Positions 4,792-5,865 of a stretch of 5,865 nt of DNA are shown piece after piece. Location: positions 1 to 5,865 of the forward strand of contig JALOAP010000214.1 in assembly GCA_023228745.1 (NCBI GenBank), given 5' to 3'. The stretch's first letter is position 1. Each line of letters opens with the position of its first letter. The translations under genes were made by a program, and so were the position numbers. The DNA is from Dehalococcoidia bacterium (GTDB lineage Bacteria; Chloroflexota; Dehalococcoidia; Tepidiformales; Tepidiformaceae). A model generated the notes under the pieces. The model saw only the letters and a list, made by a program, of their open reading frames with translations. It did no database searches and was not told where the DNA came from.

Positions 4792-5793
4792 ATGTCCGAA
4801 CCGATTCGCATCGCCATCACGTTCAAGCTGAGCCCGGAGCACGTCCGCCAGATCGAAGCGGTCGACCCGCGTATCCGGGTGGTCGACTTCCCGGTCGAGG
4901 TGCTCCGGCCCGACCTTTCCGTACCGGAGGAGGAGCGCGCCCGGGCGAAGCAGGCGCTTGCGGAGGTGGATGTCATCTTTGGGCCGAACTCCATCCCACC
5001 GGAGTTCGTCGACGCGGCTCCCGGGCTGAAGTGGTTCCAGGTGATCAACGCGGGCGTCGACCGGATGGCCGAGCAGGGGCTGCTGGGGCGCGACTTCGTG
5101 GTGACCAACGTCAGCGGGCTGGCGGCCGTGCCCATCGCGGAGTACGTCATCGGCACGATGCTGATGCTCTGCAAGGGGCTGCACACGTCCGTGCGCGACC
5201 AGTTGGAGCACAAGTGGAACTTCCGCTTCACGGCGGAGCTGAAGGGCCAGACCATCGGCATCGCGGGGATGGGCGCGATCGGGCGCGAGACCGCTCGCCG
5301 CGCGCGTGCGTTCGGGATGCGTGTGGTCGCCAGCCGCAGGACGGTGGCGCCCGGGCAGGTGGACGAGGACTGCGACCTGTTGCTGCCCTATTCGGAGCTC
5401 GATACGCTGCTGGCCGAGTCGGACTACCTGGTGCTCTGTGTGCCGCTCACGGCGGAGACGACCGGGCTCATCGGTGCGGCGGAGCTGGCGAAGATGAGGC
5501 CGACGGCGAGCATCATCAACATCGCCCGGGGCGCGGTGATCGACCAGGATGCGCTCATCCGTGCGCTGAAGGACGGGACGATCGCGGGCGCCGCGCTGGA
5601 CGTGACAGACCCGGAGCCGCTGCCGCCCGAGAGCGAGCTGTGGGACCTGCCGAACGTCATCATCACTCCGCATATTTCAGGGGCGGTGGAACGCTACGGG
5701 ACGCGGGCGACGGAGCTCTTCGTGGGGAATCTGCGCCGCTACGTGGCAGGTGAGGCGTTGGAGAACGTCGTCGACCCGGTGTTGGCGTATTGA
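4792..5793 (+). CDS. D-isomer-specific 2-hydroxyacid dehydrogenase
   Basis: This 333-residue NAD(P)-dependent oxidoreductase should interconvert a 2-hydroxyacid and a 2-oxoacid in the cytosol. The substrate-binding domain has the conserved KWFQVINAGVDRM stretch (80-92) and VSGLAAVPIAEYVIG (107-121). The Rossmann core carries GMGAIG (159-164) as the GxGxxG fingerprint. The catalytic triad is complete: Arg246 in NIARGAVID, Glu275 in DVTDPEPLP, and His294 in TPHISGA. At the end of the second Rossmann strand the sequence is SRR (181-183) with no acidic residue, which favours NADP(H) over NAD(H); this is inference from the family rule. The substrate (glyoxylate/hydroxypyruvate, phosphoglycerate or another) is not decided by the sequence, and the usual ACT-domain extension of SerA is absent. 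The ATG has a good AGGAG seven bases upstream. Confidence 0.93.
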   Translation: MSEPIRIAITFKLSPEHVRQIEAVDPRIRVVDFPVEVLRPDLSVPEEERARAKQALAEVDVIFGPNSIPPEFVDAAPGLKWFQVINAGVDRMAEQGLLGRDFVVTNVSGLAAVPIAEYVIGTMLMLCKGLHTSVRDQLEHKWNFRFTAELKGQTIGIAGMGAIGRETARRARAFGMRVVASRRTVAPGQVDEDCDLLLPYSELDTLLAESDYLVLCVPLTAETTGLIGAAELAKMRPTASIINIARGAVIDQDALIRALKDGTIAGAALDVTDPEPLPPESELWDLPNVIITPHISGAVERYGTRATELFVGNLRRYVAGEALENVVDPVLAY

Positions 5794-5865
5794 GGGAGTG
5801 CCGATCACATCGCAAAAGAGCGGTATCGGTATTAAATTCCCGCGAACATTGACCCCACCGCACTT
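5794..5865. other. Intergenic tail, AT-richer, at the right edge
   Basis: This stretch follows the dehydrogenase stop. It contains an AT-rich TATTAAAT (5830-5837) and a TTGACC (5849-5854) that matches the -35 consensus at five of six bases; its -10 would fall outside the window. A weak CCGAT (5801-5805) / ATCGG (5825-5829) pair has a long loop and no T-run, so I do not call a terminator. It may lead to a further plus-strand gene beyond the edge. Confidence 0.3.

Noticed and set aside
3645..5261. A 538-codon open frame on the minus strand, antisense to the phosphoesterase and dehydrogenase and running into queC
   Set aside because: Its opposite strand encodes two intact enzymes with all catalytic motifs, and its product is an Arg/Ser-rich string without any domain. 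Long antisense frames are expected at this GC content.
4672..5673. A 333-codon minus-strand frame opposite the dehydrogenase
   Set aside because: It mirrors the dehydrogenase codons, is rich in Arg, His, Asp and Gln, and has no recognisable motif.
1..5865. CRISPR arrays, tRNAs, rRNA and mobile elements
   Set aside because: I saw no regularly spaced repeats with unique spacers, no tRNA-like arms with T-loop consensus, no transposase or integrase motifs, and no terminal inverted repeats with target duplications.

Overview
The window is GC-rich (roughly two thirds G+C by eye), compactly packed, and reads as ordinary bacterial chromosome. I see no transposase, integrase, phage gene, CRISPR array, rRNA or tRNA. 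Several starts lack a Shine-Dalgarno sequence and have a -10-like box 6-9 bases from the start codon, which suggests leaderless transcripts. With the GC content and gene styles, this is compatible with a Chloroflexota- or Deinococcota/Actinomycetota-like lineage, but the taxonomic guess is weak.

Layout. Minus strand, left part: a truncated gene (1-420, running off the left edge) encoding a receiver-like domain without the phosphoacceptor Asp; then a DUF192 protein (522-911) whose GTG start overlaps the stop of an agmatinase-family ureohydrolase gene (908-1897). A 123-base gap holds an AT-richer heptamer repeat array directly in front of the agmatinase start. A small putative zinc-binding protein (2021-2197) follows, then about 330 bases with no convincing gene. 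Minus strand, centre: queC (3238-3966) and queE (2528-3238), overlapping by one base, form a two-gene 7-deazaguanine (preQ0/queuosine) operon. Plus strand, right part: a calcineurin-like metallophosphoesterase (4047-4775) and a D-2-hydroxyacid dehydrogenase (4792-5793), 16 bases apart with a good ribosome-binding site between them. They diverge from queC across an 80-base region that holds two dyads and a -10 candidate for each direction.

How the genes work together. QueE makes 7-carboxy-7-deazaguanine and QueC converts it to preQ0. The upstream (folE, queD) and downstream (queF, tgt) steps are not in the window. The agmatinase-family enzyme would feed putrescine synthesis from agmatine. Nothing in the sequence ties the DUF192 protein, the phosphoesterase or the dehydrogenase to these pathways beyond adjacency. 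I found no clear new multi-gene system. The most unusual items are the degenerate receiver, the heptamer array that repeats a -10-like hexamer at the agmatinase start, and the small CxH/CxxC protein.
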